Shown piece after piece: positions 8,488-17,071 of a stretch of DNA of 64,000 bases. This DNA comes from Planctomicrobium sp051465645 (GTDB lineage Bacteria; Planctomycetota; Planctomycetia; Planctomycetales; Planctomycetaceae). The stretch is from the NCBI RefSeq assembly GCF_051465645.1, contig NZ_CP195790.1, positions 3,534,001-3,598,000 on the forward strand, in the 5' to 3' direction. Made by a program: the position numbers and the translations under genes. The notes below the pieces were generated by a model. It was not told the origin of the DNA, made no database searches, and saw only the letters and a program-made list of their open reading frames with translations. Positions within the stretch are counted from its first letter, which is position 1. Each line of letters starts with the position of its first letter.

Positions 8488-8573
8488 GTCTGGATCAACA
8501 TCGGGTCGTGCTGTCTTCAGCACTTCGACCTGAGTTATGTTTGCAACTCGTGTATTTAACTGAATGTCAATTC

Positions 8574-9827
8574 ATGTCGCTGCACCTCTTCGAAGCATTC
8601 GGAATTGAACTTGAGTACATGATCGTCGACTCGGAATCATTCGATGTTCGACCAATCTCCGATCATGTGCTGAAAGATGAGCAGGGTGCCCCGATCTCGG
8701 ACATCGAGAACGGACCGATCTGCTGGTCCAACGAATTGACACACCACGTCATCGAGCTGAAAACCAACGGCCCTGCGCAAGATTTGTCTCTTCTGGCCGC
8801 CGAGTTTCAATCCAACGTTCAGACAATCAATTCTCAGTTACAATCCTCCCATGCGCGGTTGCTCCCGTCGGCGATGCATCCCTGGATGAATCCCGACAAA
8901 GAAATGCAGCTCTGGCCGCACGAGTACCATGACGTTTACGAAACCTTCAACAAGATCTTTGACTGTCGCGGGCACGGTTGGGCCAATCTCCAGAGCATGC
9001 ATATCAACCTTCCGTTCAATGGCGACGAAGAGTTCGGGCGGCTCCATGCTGCGGTTCGACTGATTCTCCCATTGCTCCCCGCCATTGCCGCAAGCTCTCC
9101 ACTCAAAGATGGTGAGACGACGGGACTGAAAGACTCGCGGCTCGACGTCTACAGAAATAATGCCAAGGGAGTCGCTTCCATCTCTGGTCGCGTCATCCCC
9201 GAACAGGTCTATGACTATGAGAGCTATGACCGCGAAATCTTCCAGCCGATGTACCGCGACATCGAGCCGCTGGACCCGGACGGAATTTTGCGAAACGAGT
9301 TTTTGAATGCCCGCGGAGCAATTGCCCGATTCAGTCGGGGAGCAATTGAGATCCGTGTCATCGATGTTCAGGAATGCCCCAGCGCCGACATCGCCATTGC
9401 CGCACTCACCATTGGCGTCCTCAAGATACTCGTATCCGAGGCCTGGTCATCCTGTGAAGAACAGCAGTCCGTCTCGATCGATGATCTCGAGCCCATCCTG
9501 CTTGCAACGATTGAAGAAGGGGAATCCGCGTACATCTCTGATCCAGAAATCCTGAGACACTTCGGGATTCTGCGTGGCCCTGTGAAACTTTCGCAACTCT
9601 GGATGCACCTGTACGACGCCGTCAGCCGACTCGATCCATCGTTCCGCGAGAACTACGGACGATCACTCGCAGTCATCCTGAATCAAGGGTGTCTCGCGAC
9701 TCGAATTCTCAAAGCGTTGGACGGAAAAGAAGATCGCGAGTCGATCGAGAAAGTCTATCGCAAGCTCGCGGACTGCCTGGCAACCGGTGAATCGTTTCGC
9801 GTCGACCAGAGATGGCCTCAACCTTAA
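8574..9827 (+). CDS. GCS2-type glutamate-cysteine ligase-like carboxylate-amine ligase
   Basis: A 417-residue member of the GCS2/YbdK-like (COG2170) branch of glutamate-cysteine ligases, glutamine-synthetase-fold enzymes that amidate the gamma-carboxylate of glutamate or a similar acid. Seen: FGIELEYMIVD at the N-terminus, with paired acidic residues for metal and glutamate binding. Also seen are HHVIELKTNGPA, the central LQSMHINLPF and the later RFSRGAIEIRVIDVQECPSADIAIA. The ATG at 8574 is preferred because homologues start at this FG-x-E-L-E motif; an earlier in-frame start at 8508 adds non-family residues. It is followed after 86 bp by the amidohydrolase-like gene and preceded by a terminator, so it probably has its own promoter. 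The amine acceptor is unknown. Confidence 0.88.
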   Translation: MSLHLFEAFGIELEYMIVDSESFDVRPISDHVLKDEQGAPISDIENGPICWSNELTHHVIELKTNGPAQDLSLLAAEFQSNVQTINSQLQSSHARLLPSAMHPWMNPDKEMQLWPHEYHDVYETFNKIFDCRGHGWANLQSMHINLPFNGDEEFGRLHAAVRLILPLLPAIAASSPLKDGETTGLKDSRLDVYRNNAKGVASISGRVIPEQVYDYESYDREIFQPMYRDIEPLDPDGILRNEFLNARGAIARFSRGAIEIRVIDVQECPSADIAIAALTIGVLKILVSEAWSSCEEQQSVSIDDLEPILLATIEEGESAYISDPEILRHFGILRGPVKLSQLWMHLYDAVSRLDPSFRENYGRSLAVILNQGCLATRILKALDGKEDRESIEKVYRKLADCLATGESFRVDQRWPQP

Positions 9828-9913
9828 TTCGAGTGATCAGGTTCGTTCTCCGTTGTCGTTGCGAAAATGTCTCTGTAGAGCTGACATTGGATGTCTTGCT
9901 GGAGTGAGCCAGA

Positions 9914-10609
9914 ATGCTGGTGCTGACGTGTGAACACGGTGGGAATCTGATCCCGAAGGAATATCGCCACTGGTTCAAAGACGCTCGCAATGTGCTTCAA
10001 ACTCATCGTGGACATGACCCCGGCGCACTGGTTCTCGCCCGACGTCTTTCGCGAGCATTTGAAGCACCGCTGTTCTGCGAAACACGATCTCGGTTGCTGA
10101 TTGAGCTGAACCGTTCGCTCGATCACCCGCGATTGTTTTCAGAGTTCAGTCGGCAGCTTCCGGCAGAGACACGCGAGCAATTGATCGACACCATTTATCG
10201 CCCGTACCGCGAGAGCGTGATCAACGAACTGAAGGGGCAGGTCGCCGCCGAACCAACGGTCCATGTTTCCGTCCATTCCTTCACACCAGTGATGAACGGA
10301 AAGGTCCGGCGAACTCAAATCGGACTGCTCTTTGATCCCGCCAGATCATTCGAAACCGCGGTCTGCACTCAGTGGAAGCGCGAACTCAAGCGGCTCGCTC
10401 CTGAGTTAAAAGTCCACTTCAACTTACCCTATCGAGGCACGTCTGACGGGTTCACAACGTCCCTGCGAGAACTCTTTCCCGATCAGAGCTACGCCGGAAT
10501 CGAGTTGGAGGTCAATCAACAATATCCTCTCGGGGAGGCCAGCGACTGGAAGCGAATCCAGTCACTGATTGAAAAGTCACTCGCTGCCGTTTTGAATCAA
10601 CTCTCGTAA
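9914..10609 (+). CDS. N-formylglutamate amidohydrolase family protein
   Basis: A 231-residue member of the FGase family, zinc-dependent amidases related to HutG-type N-formylglutamate deformylase. Seen in order: LTCEHGGNLIP at the N-terminus (metal-binding Glu-His), RGHDPGALVLARRLS, SRLLIELNRSLDHPRLFS, HVSVHSFTPV, IGLLFDPAR, PYRGTSDGFTTSLRE and GIELEVNQQY. No histidine-utilisation genes are nearby, so classical histidine degradation is unlikely. The context suggests an amidase acting on an N-acylated glutamate-like product of the adjacent ligases. The ATG follows GGAGTGAGCC, a usable ribosome-binding site. Confidence 0.88.
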   Translation: MLVLTCEHGGNLIPKEYRHWFKDARNVLQTHRGHDPGALVLARRLSRAFEAPLFCETRSRLLIELNRSLDHPRLFSEFSRQLPAETREQLIDTIYRPYRESVINELKGQVAAEPTVHVSVHSFTPVMNGKVRRTQIGLLFDPARSFETAVCTQWKRELKRLAPELKVHFNLPYRGTSDGFTTSLRELFPDQSYAGIELEVNQQYPLGEASDWKRIQSLIEKSLAAVLNQLS

Positions 10610-10688
10610 ATCGAACAGCTCGCTCCGGTCGACCATATCGCCGCACTTCATCTCAAGAGAAGAGCTTCGCAGGCGGAGATAACTCCGA

Positions 10689-12071
10689 CTATTTCTTCGC
10701 AGTTTGCGTTGAACCTGCCGGGGCGGATTTCCCAGACACGACCGCCTTTTCTGTCATGTTGATCTGAACAAGCTGCCCTTCTTTCAAACGGTCCCCCGGA
10801 TTACTGACGATGATCGAATCGTTCGGTGGACCAGAAGCAAGACCGACGTCAGAACCGAGTGTCCCTTCGACCTCAACAGGGTACAGGTGAATGTGATTTG
10901 ATTCCGTAACGGTGGCCACATAAGAACCATCTGCGTTCACGATCACAGCGGATGCCGGGACGACAATCGGCGGAGACTGGCGTGTAATGTTCAACTTCAC
11001 CCGCACATAGGACCCCGTCAGCAACAGGTTTCCCGGGTTGGGAACATGAATTTCCGTCAGCAATGTCCGTGTCCCAGGATCAATTGCACGAGAGGTCCGA
11101 GAGACTTCTCCGGAGAACTGTTTGCCGGGATATTCACGGACAATCAAATCCGCGTTCAGGCCAACTTTCACCCCCGGTGCGTAAATTTGAGGAACGTGGA
11201 CAAAGACACGCACAGGATCCGTTTTTGAAATCTGAAACAGCGGTTGAGCGTTATTCGTTCCGGTCGTGACAAGCTGTCCAAGGTCAATTGAACGTCGTGT
11301 AATTGTCCCAGAGAACGGAGCATAGACCTTGGAGAAGGATTGCAATTCCGTTAATCGCTGAACATTGGCTTCCCCTGCTGTTACGTCAGCCATCGCGGCA
11401 TCAACAGCAGCAGCAGTCGTATCCCGGCTCGCCAGTTTCTCATCGAACTCCTGAGGAGTGATCGACTGAGACCGCACCAGATTGGAATATCGGTCGTACG
11501 TCGCACTCGCAAGCACCGAGGCGGCCGTAGCGGTTTTCAATTTGGCCTTCAGCTGTCCCAGCTCCGCCTGAGCCTGCCGCAACTGCTGGTCCACTTCCGG
11601 GGCGTCGATTTCGGCAAGCAACTGACCGGCTTCAACTTCATCGCCAATATCCACGAGCCAGCGTTTCAGATAACCAGTCGTTCGGGCATAGACGGTCGTC
11701 TCTTCAATTGCCTGAACATCGCCGGGCAACGTTGTCTCCGTCTGAGCAGGCGCTAATCGAACGCGGACCACCTGAACCTGCGGAACCGCATTCCGAATAC
11801 GTTCGGCGCGCTCTTCGATCTTATTCAGTTTTTCCTGATACGGCCCCCATCCGAGACGATACGCTCCTCCGACCGCACCGATTCCCAGCAACAGCAGAAG
11901 TGTTGTTTTGAGAACTCCAGGTTTTGGAGTTGGCGGGCGGGCACCAGCATCATCTGGGTCGTGATATTCCCCTGAAGTTGCTGGAGTCTGAATCGAAGAC
12001 ATAGTGACACTCAAAGGCTGGGATGAGTCTGCAGTTGATTGACCGGAGGAGGGAAGTTGAGTTGTGGTCAT
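10689..12071 (-). CDS. RND efflux periplasmic adaptor (membrane fusion protein)
   Basis: A 460-residue adaptor of tripartite RND pumps, linking the inner-membrane transporter to an outer-membrane channel. Seen: a polar N-terminal region of about 50 residues, a membrane segment (about 54-74, VLKTTLLLLLGIGAVGGAYRL), a biotinyl-lipoyl half (VYARTTGYLKRWLVDIGDEVEAGQLLAEIDAPE), an alpha-hairpin, the second lipoyl half (VYAPFSGTITRRSIDLGQLV) and beta-barrel domains. The start overlaps the stop of the RND transporter gene by 4 bp (ATGA), so the two are translationally coupled. No TolC-type outer membrane factor is present in the window. Confidence 0.93.
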   Translation of the reverse strand: MTTTQLPSSGQSTADSSQPLSVTMSSIQTPATSGEYHDPDDAGARPPTPKPGVLKTTLLLLLGIGAVGGAYRLGWGPYQEKLNKIEERAERIRNAVPQVQVVRVRLAPAQTETTLPGDVQAIEETTVYARTTGYLKRWLVDIGDEVEAGQLLAEIDAPEVDQQLRQAQAELGQLKAKLKTATAASVLASATYDRYSNLVRSQSITPQEFDEKLASRDTTAAAVDAAMADVTAGEANVQRLTELQSFSKVYAPFSGTITRRSIDLGQLVTTGTNNAQPLFQISKTDPVRVFVHVPQIYAPGVKVGLNADLIVREYPGKQFSGEVSRTSRAIDPGTRTLLTEIHVPNPGNLLLTGSYVRVKLNITRQSPPIVVPASAVIVNADGSYVATVTESNHIHLYPVEVEGTLGSDVGLASGPPNDSIIVSNPGDRLKEGQLVQINMTEKAVVSGKSAPAGSTQTAKK

Positions 12072-15000
12072 GCCGTCTGAGACTCCAGGTGGGAGGAAGT
12101 GAAGGGAGCCTTTTTACGCAGGACGGTGTAAACGATCGGAACAAAGAACAATGTGGTCACAGTGGCCAAGGTCAATCCCCCAATCACTGCTCGACCGAGA
12201 GGAGCATTCTGCTCGCCCCCTTCGCCGATTCCGATCGCCATTGGAAGCATGCCGATCACCATCGCCAATGCAGTCATCAAGACCGGACGAAGCCGAGTGA
12301 CACCCGCTGCCCATGCAGCGTCTAATGCGGACTGGCCCAGTTTTCTCTGGTCATTCGCAAAGGTCACAAGCAAAATCGAGTTCGCAGTGGCAACCCCGAT
12401 GCACATGATTGCCCCCATCAGAGAAGGGACGTTAATTGTCGTTCCGGTCAAAAACAGCATCCACAGAATTCCGCTGACCGCACCGGGAAGTGCCATCAGA
12501 ATAATGAACGGATCTGTCCATGACTGGAAGTTCACCACCATCAGCAGATAGACGAGGACTACAGCAAAGATCAAACCGAACGCGAGTCCACTGAAGGAAC
12601 TGTTCATACTTTCGACCTGTCCACGAACGGTGATACTGGTCCCTCGCGGAAGATCAGGGCGGTATCTCTCCACAATCTTGTAAATCTCATCCGAGACTCG
12701 GGCGAGGTCCGTTCCGTGAACTCCGGCGAGCACGTCGAAACTGACTGCAATGTTGTAGTGAGTTACGTTCGTGGGCCCGACTCCCCTTTTCACATCGACA
12801 AGGTTCCCGAGCAGCTGTGGCGACGTCGCATCGGCAGGTGTCACTGGTGTATTGAACAGGGCATCAACCGAGTCCATCTTCACCTGAGGAGTCTGCACAG
12901 CGACGGTGTATTGCACTCCGTTTCGTGGATCGAGCCAGTAACTTGGAGCAGCGGTTGCTGTCGAGGCCAGAGACACCAGCAAGTCGCTCGCCATTTGCCG
13001 CTGTGACAGGCCGAGCTGGCTCATCAAGGTACGATCACTTTGCACTTCGATTCGTGGAGTGAGTGGTACCTGATGAACATAGACGTCGACGGCGCCGGGG
13101 ATCTGCGAGATTTCCTCCCGCAGCTTTTTGGCGATCTCATAGTTCGCCATCATATTGCGCCGCGGCCCGACCAACTGAACATCAATCGGGGCAGGAAGTC
13201 CGAAGTTCAAAATCTGAGTCGTAATATCTGGCGGCTGAAAGAAGAACGTGAGTTCCGGAAACTCTTCATTCAACGAATCGCGGATCAACTCGATGTACCC
13301 AGCAGTCGGAGCATGGTGCTTGCTGAGACTGATTAAAACCTCTCCGTCCGCGGCAGACATCAAAGAGCCATCGCTCATCGCCAGATTGATACCGCTGTTC
13401 GGAATTCCCATGTTCTCGACAATCGAGACGAGTTCCTCTTCCGGAATCATCTCACGAATGCGTGACGCGACGCGGCTGAAATAGCGTTCGGTCTCTTCGA
13501 TCCTTGTTCCTGCAGGTGCGCGAACATGCAGCCTCATCTGACCTGAATCGACGTTCGGGAAGAAGTCGCGCCCAATGAGCGGATAGAGACTGCTGGAGAC
13601 AACGACGAAACAGAAGAATGCGGTCGCAAACAGGCCCCGATGTCCCAGTGCCCAGGCCAGACAGACCCCGTAGACATGTTTGAATTTCTCGAACTGACGA
13701 TTGAAGGCTTCGTGAATCCGCCAGGCGATGTCTTTCTTGACAGGCCGCCGATCGGCGTCTTCTGACTTCCCGCCATAAAGTTCCACCTCTGACTTCAACA
13801 GATACTGAGTCATCGTCGGAACGAGTGTTCGGCTCAGGAAGTAACTGGTCATCATTGCGAAGACCACGGCCAGAGCCAGCGGGACGAAAAGCGATTTCGC
13901 CGCCCCTGTGATGAACGCAACAGGCACGAACACGATACAAATCGCAGTTGTTGCGACGAATGCCGGAACAGCAATCTGCTCGGCACCATCAAGGATCGCT
14001 CGCACCAGCGTCTTTTTCATATGCAGGTTGCGGTGGATGTTCTCGATTTCCACCGTGGCATCATCAACCAGAATTCCGACGGCAAGCGCCATTCCTCCCA
14101 ATGTCATGACGTTGAGCGAATGACCAAGAAAGTCGAGGACAATGATCGAAACCAGAATCGACAACGGGATCGAGATGATCACCACCAGCGTGCTGCGCCA
14201 CGATCCGAGGAACAGCAGAATCATTGTCGCGGTCAATAGGGACGCGATCCCGGCTTCGACGACGACCCCCTCCAATGCTGCCCGAACGAAGACAGACTGA
14301 TCGGAAAGAAGCACCATCTCCAACTCTTCAGGCATGGTCGAGAGCAGGTAGGGGAGACGTTCCCGGACCCCTGCCACGATCTGCAATGTCGATGCTCCCG
14401 CCTTGTAAATCGGCTGCAACACACCACGCTGACCGTTGACTTTCACAATGTTCGTCTGAGGCGGAGACCCGTCTCGCACGGTCGCGACATCGCGCACATA
14501 GATTGTTCGACCTTCAACCGTTCGAATCGGGAGGTCAGCAATTTCCTGCAACTTCTCAGGGCTGCTGATGACGCGAACGTTGTACTCCTGTGCCCCGATC
14601 TTGGCCGTCCCGGTCGGCAGTACCAGATTTTGAGAATTCACCGCCGTTGAAACATCGTTTGCAGAAAGCTTCCAAGCGAACAGTTTCTCAGGGTCGATGT
14701 CGATCATCACCTGACGGAGAGTTCCGCCGTACGGATACGGCACTTTCGCCCCAGGAACGCTCGCCATGCCGGGCCGCAACTGCGTAGTCGCCAAGTCGAA
14801 TAACTGCTGTTCCGTTAACCCTTCGCCCCCCAGTGAAAGTTGCACGATGGGGACGTTCGACGCGCTGTAACGCATGATGTTTGGAGGAGGCATCCCGGCA
14901 GGCATACTGCGCATGACGGTTTGCCCCGTCGAGACGGTTTGCGATAGAGCCTCGTTGACATCGGACCCCGGCTGTAAAAATATCTTGACGATGGCAATGC

Positions 15001-15262
15001 CGTTGAGCGACTGGCTTTCGATGTACTTGACGTTACTGACAGTCGAAACCAGAACACGCTCAAAGTTCCCGACGATTCTGGTTTCCATGTCGTCTGGAGA
15101 CATTCCGGAGTAGACCCAGACAACAGCCACCACCGGAATATCAATTTCCGGGAAGATATCTGTTGGCATCCGGATCGCCGTCACCGTTCCCATAATGGCA
15201 ATCAATAATGCCATCACCACAAAGGTGTAGGGACGTTGCAGGGCAAGACGGACAATCCACAT
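12068..15262 (-). CDS. RND family efflux transporter permease
   Basis: A 1,064-residue inner-membrane proton-driven transporter of the AcrB/MdtC/CusA superfamily. Seen: the N-terminal TM1 (PYTFVVMALLIAIMGTVTAI), the periplasmic porter region starting RMPTDIFPEIDIPVV, and the TM4 motif GMALAVGILVDDATVEIENI with the adjacent Asp pair of the proton relay. The second half duplicates the architecture and ends with TM segments (IGMLPMAIGIGEGGEQNAPLGRAVIGG). Length and layout are complete. It is cotranscribed with the adaptor downstream and lies 110 bp downstream of a GntR/FCD regulator gene on the same strand. The substrate (organic compound or metal) cannot be told from the sequence. Confidence 0.95.
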   Translation of the reverse strand: MWIVRLALQRPYTFVVMALLIAIMGTVTAIRMPTDIFPEIDIPVVAVVWVYSGMSPDDMETRIVGNFERVLVSTVSNVKYIESQSLNGIAIVKIFLQPGSDVNEALSQTVSTGQTVMRSMPAGMPPPNIMRYSASNVPIVQLSLGGEGLTEQQLFDLATTQLRPGMASVPGAKVPYPYGGTLRQVMIDIDPEKLFAWKLSANDVSTAVNSQNLVLPTGTAKIGAQEYNVRVISSPEKLQEIADLPIRTVEGRTIYVRDVATVRDGSPPQTNIVKVNGQRGVLQPIYKAGASTLQIVAGVRERLPYLLSTMPEELEMVLLSDQSVFVRAALEGVVVEAGIASLLTATMILLFLGSWRSTLVVIISIPLSILVSIIVLDFLGHSLNVMTLGGMALAVGILVDDATVEIENIHRNLHMKKTLVRAILDGAEQIAVPAFVATTAICIVFVPVAFITGAAKSLFVPLALAVVFAMMTSYFLSRTLVPTMTQYLLKSEVELYGGKSEDADRRPVKKDIAWRIHEAFNRQFEKFKHVYGVCLAWALGHRGLFATAFFCFVVVSSSLYPLIGRDFFPNVDSGQMRLHVRAPAGTRIEETERYFSRVASRIREMIPEEELVSIVENMGIPNSGINLAMSDGSLMSAADGEVLISLSKHHAPTAGYIELIRDSLNEEFPELTFFFQPPDITTQILNFGLPAPIDVQLVGPRRNMMANYEIAKKLREEISQIPGAVDVYVHQVPLTPRIEVQSDRTLMSQLGLSQRQMASDLLVSLASTATAAPSYWLDPRNGVQYTVAVQTPQVKMDSVDALFNTPVTPADATSPQLLGNLVDVKRGVGPTNVTHYNIAVSFDVLAGVHGTDLARVSDEIYKIVERYRPDLPRGTSITVRGQVESMNSSFSGLAFGLIFAVVLVYLLMVVNFQSWTDPFIILMALPGAVSGILWMLFLTGTTINVPSLMGAIMCIGVATANSILLVTFANDQRKLGQSALDAAWAAGVTRLRPVLMTALAMVIGMLPMAIGIGEGGEQNAPLGRAVIGGLTLATVTTLFFVPIVYTVLRKKAPFTSSHLESQTA

Positions 15263-15372
15263 GAAACACCTGACAATTCAAATCAAAACAAGGCGGGAAG
15301 CGAGGCAGAGCGGAGGCAGGGGAGCAAATCAAGAAGCAAAATCTGGGGAGCAAAATCAAAGAGTAACGAAAG

Positions 15373-16077
15373 TCAGGAGAGTATCGCAGCGGACACCGGG
15401 GTCGCGTCTTCCAGAGGGACAGCAGGTTCTTTGCCCAGGGAGTGCCGTTGTCGCCAACGGAGCCGGCAGGCATTCGCGTGATCCTTCAGAAGAACCCCTG
15501 CCGTGACACCGTCACCCTGCTCAAGCGCATCCACGATCGGAGTGTGCTCAGCAGCTCGGGCAGGCAGGTTGGGATCGTGACGCTGAGTCAAATGGATTCT
15601 CACCCGAAGATCGAATCCCAGGTTATTCCATGATTCCGTCAGCAGATGATTATCTGCTGCCATGATAATGGTGCTGTGAAAATCATTGTTGTGCTGAATG
15701 TACCCCTGATTGTCATTCATATTCGCTGCATCAAGAAGTCGCTGCAGGATCTCTCTTAATTCTCCAACGTTCTCTTTAAAACGCGGGGCAGCAAGTTCAG
15801 CGGCAAGTTGTTCGAGCGCTCCACGAACGACATAGGCTTCTTCCATTTCGCGATCAGAGATTCCGCGAACATACGTCCCGCGATATCGCTCTGACTCGAC
15901 GAGGCGCAGCATGTGGAGTGCTTCCAATGCCTCACGCACCGGAGTCTGGCTGGTCTGGAACTCTTTTGCGATTTCCAATTCCAGAAGCCGAGTGCCCGGA
16001 GATAACGTTCCGTCAATGATTCTTTGCTCAAGAACCGCACGGATACGGTGACTGTTTGACACACGCAGATTCGCCAT
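15373..16077 (-). CDS. GntR family transcriptional regulator, FCD (FadR) subfamily
   Basis: A 234-residue regulator. The N-terminal winged helix-turn-helix reads RVSNSHRIRAVLEQRIIDGTLSPGTRLLELEIAKEFQTSQTPVREALEALHMLRLVES, with the characteristic T-P-V-R-E-A-L recognition helix. The C-terminal FCD all-helical domain carries likely metal or ligand residues (Asp/His in HNNDFHSTIIMAADN and later histidines). The ATG at 16077 is preferred over a TTG at 16137. FCD regulators usually sense small organic acids. Its position 110 bp upstream of the RND transporter gene on the same strand suggests that it controls or is cotranscribed with the pump. Confidence 0.9.
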   Translation of the reverse strand: MANLRVSNSHRIRAVLEQRIIDGTLSPGTRLLELEIAKEFQTSQTPVREALEALHMLRLVESERYRGTYVRGISDREMEEAYVVRGALEQLAAELAAPRFKENVGELREILQRLLDAANMNDNQGYIQHNNDFHSTIIMAADNHLLTESWNNLGFDLRVRIHLTQRHDPNLPARAAEHTPIVDALEQGDGVTAGVLLKDHANACRLRWRQRHSLGKEPAVPLEDATPVSAAILS

Positions 16078-16446
16078 CGATTGCCAATCTGATCTCAAAA
16101 GCCGATCGCCCACATTCGCATACGTCAAAATATGCAACGCTTAAATGGTTATCGATAATCCAGTCTGTGGCAATTCGATTCCGATGAAATTCGAAAATTG
16201 CTTCGAAAGAACACACTGCCAGACTCGGGGATTTCTCGGGCAGATTCAGGTTCAATCTCGCGTAGAAACAGCGAGGTCCCCTGACACATCTCCCGAAATG
16301 ACATCACCTAAGGTCGTTGATTCATACCCGACGTTTTGGACAGGCAGCGAGAAGAAGCGGCTGCGTCAGAGAGATGTTTGCAATCGAACACGATTTCAGA
16401 CGACGAAAACACAGACTCTTCGACACTTCGTAACGAATGTGATCAC
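16078..16446. other. Intergenic region, no gene seen
   Basis: Lies between the GntR regulator start and the STAS gene stop. It presumably holds the GntR promoter. A short inverted repeat GCATA/TATGC sits at about 16117-16135, close to the regulator's start; autoregulation is possible but unproven. Confidence 0.4.
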
Positions 16447-16806
16447 TTAAGCACCAATTGCTTCCAGAGCTTCTTCCTGCGTGTCGTAGATCGCCCAGAG
16501 CGTATCAAGGGCAGTGGTGTGAAGCAGGTCGCGAACGAGCGGGTGGACTGCACACAGGACCATCACTCCCCCTCGGATTCGAACCTGTTTGTGACAGCGA
16601 ACCAGCAGGGCCATGAAGACCGAACCAAAATAGTTCACTTGCCCCAGATCGAAGACGACAAGCGGAGCTTTCTGATCACGGATCGGGTCGAGCACAATGT
16701 CAGCAGCGGCTTCGACAATTTCCCACTTCAGGCTCTCAACGCCTCCCGTCGCAATCACGACCAGAGCGTCTCGATGCCATTCCAGACTGATGATATTTGA
16801 CGCCAT
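16447..16806 (-). CDS. STAS domain protein (anti-sigma factor antagonist-like)
   Basis: A 119-residue single STAS domain protein. Seen: beta strands RDALVVIATGGVESLKW and PLVVFDLGQVNYFGSVFMALLVRCHKQVRIRGG. The serine at YFGS sits where SpoIIAA/RsbV-type antagonists carry the phosphorylated Ser/Thr. Such proteins are switched by a kinase anti-sigma factor and a PP2C phosphatase, neither of which is adjacent. It is a single gene with an ATG start. The function could be a partner switch or another STAS-mediated interaction. Confidence 0.85.
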   Translation of the reverse strand: MASNIISLEWHRDALVVIATGGVESLKWEIVEAAADIVLDPIRDQKAPLVVFDLGQVNYFGSVFMALLVRCHKQVRIRGGVMVLCAVHPLVRDLLHTTALDTLWAIYDTQEEALEAIGA

Positions 16807-17071
16807 GACCGTGCTGCCCTTTGTGTCAGGAACTGACAGGGATTGTCGAAAAAGGTTCGGTCTCTACAAATGGCCACGCAGCACCCACTTGAAGAAACGA
16901 ATTCCATTCCCGCGTGCCAGAGGCCACAACGTCAATTCAGAAAGAGCACTGAAATCAACATCGCAGCAGCGTTTCCATCAAATCACAGACACCCCACATT
17001 GCAAGCTGGAACCTGCACTGTGTCTGCCAGATTCTGTCTGAATGTAGAGTGAAGAAGCCGCAGGGAGGCTG

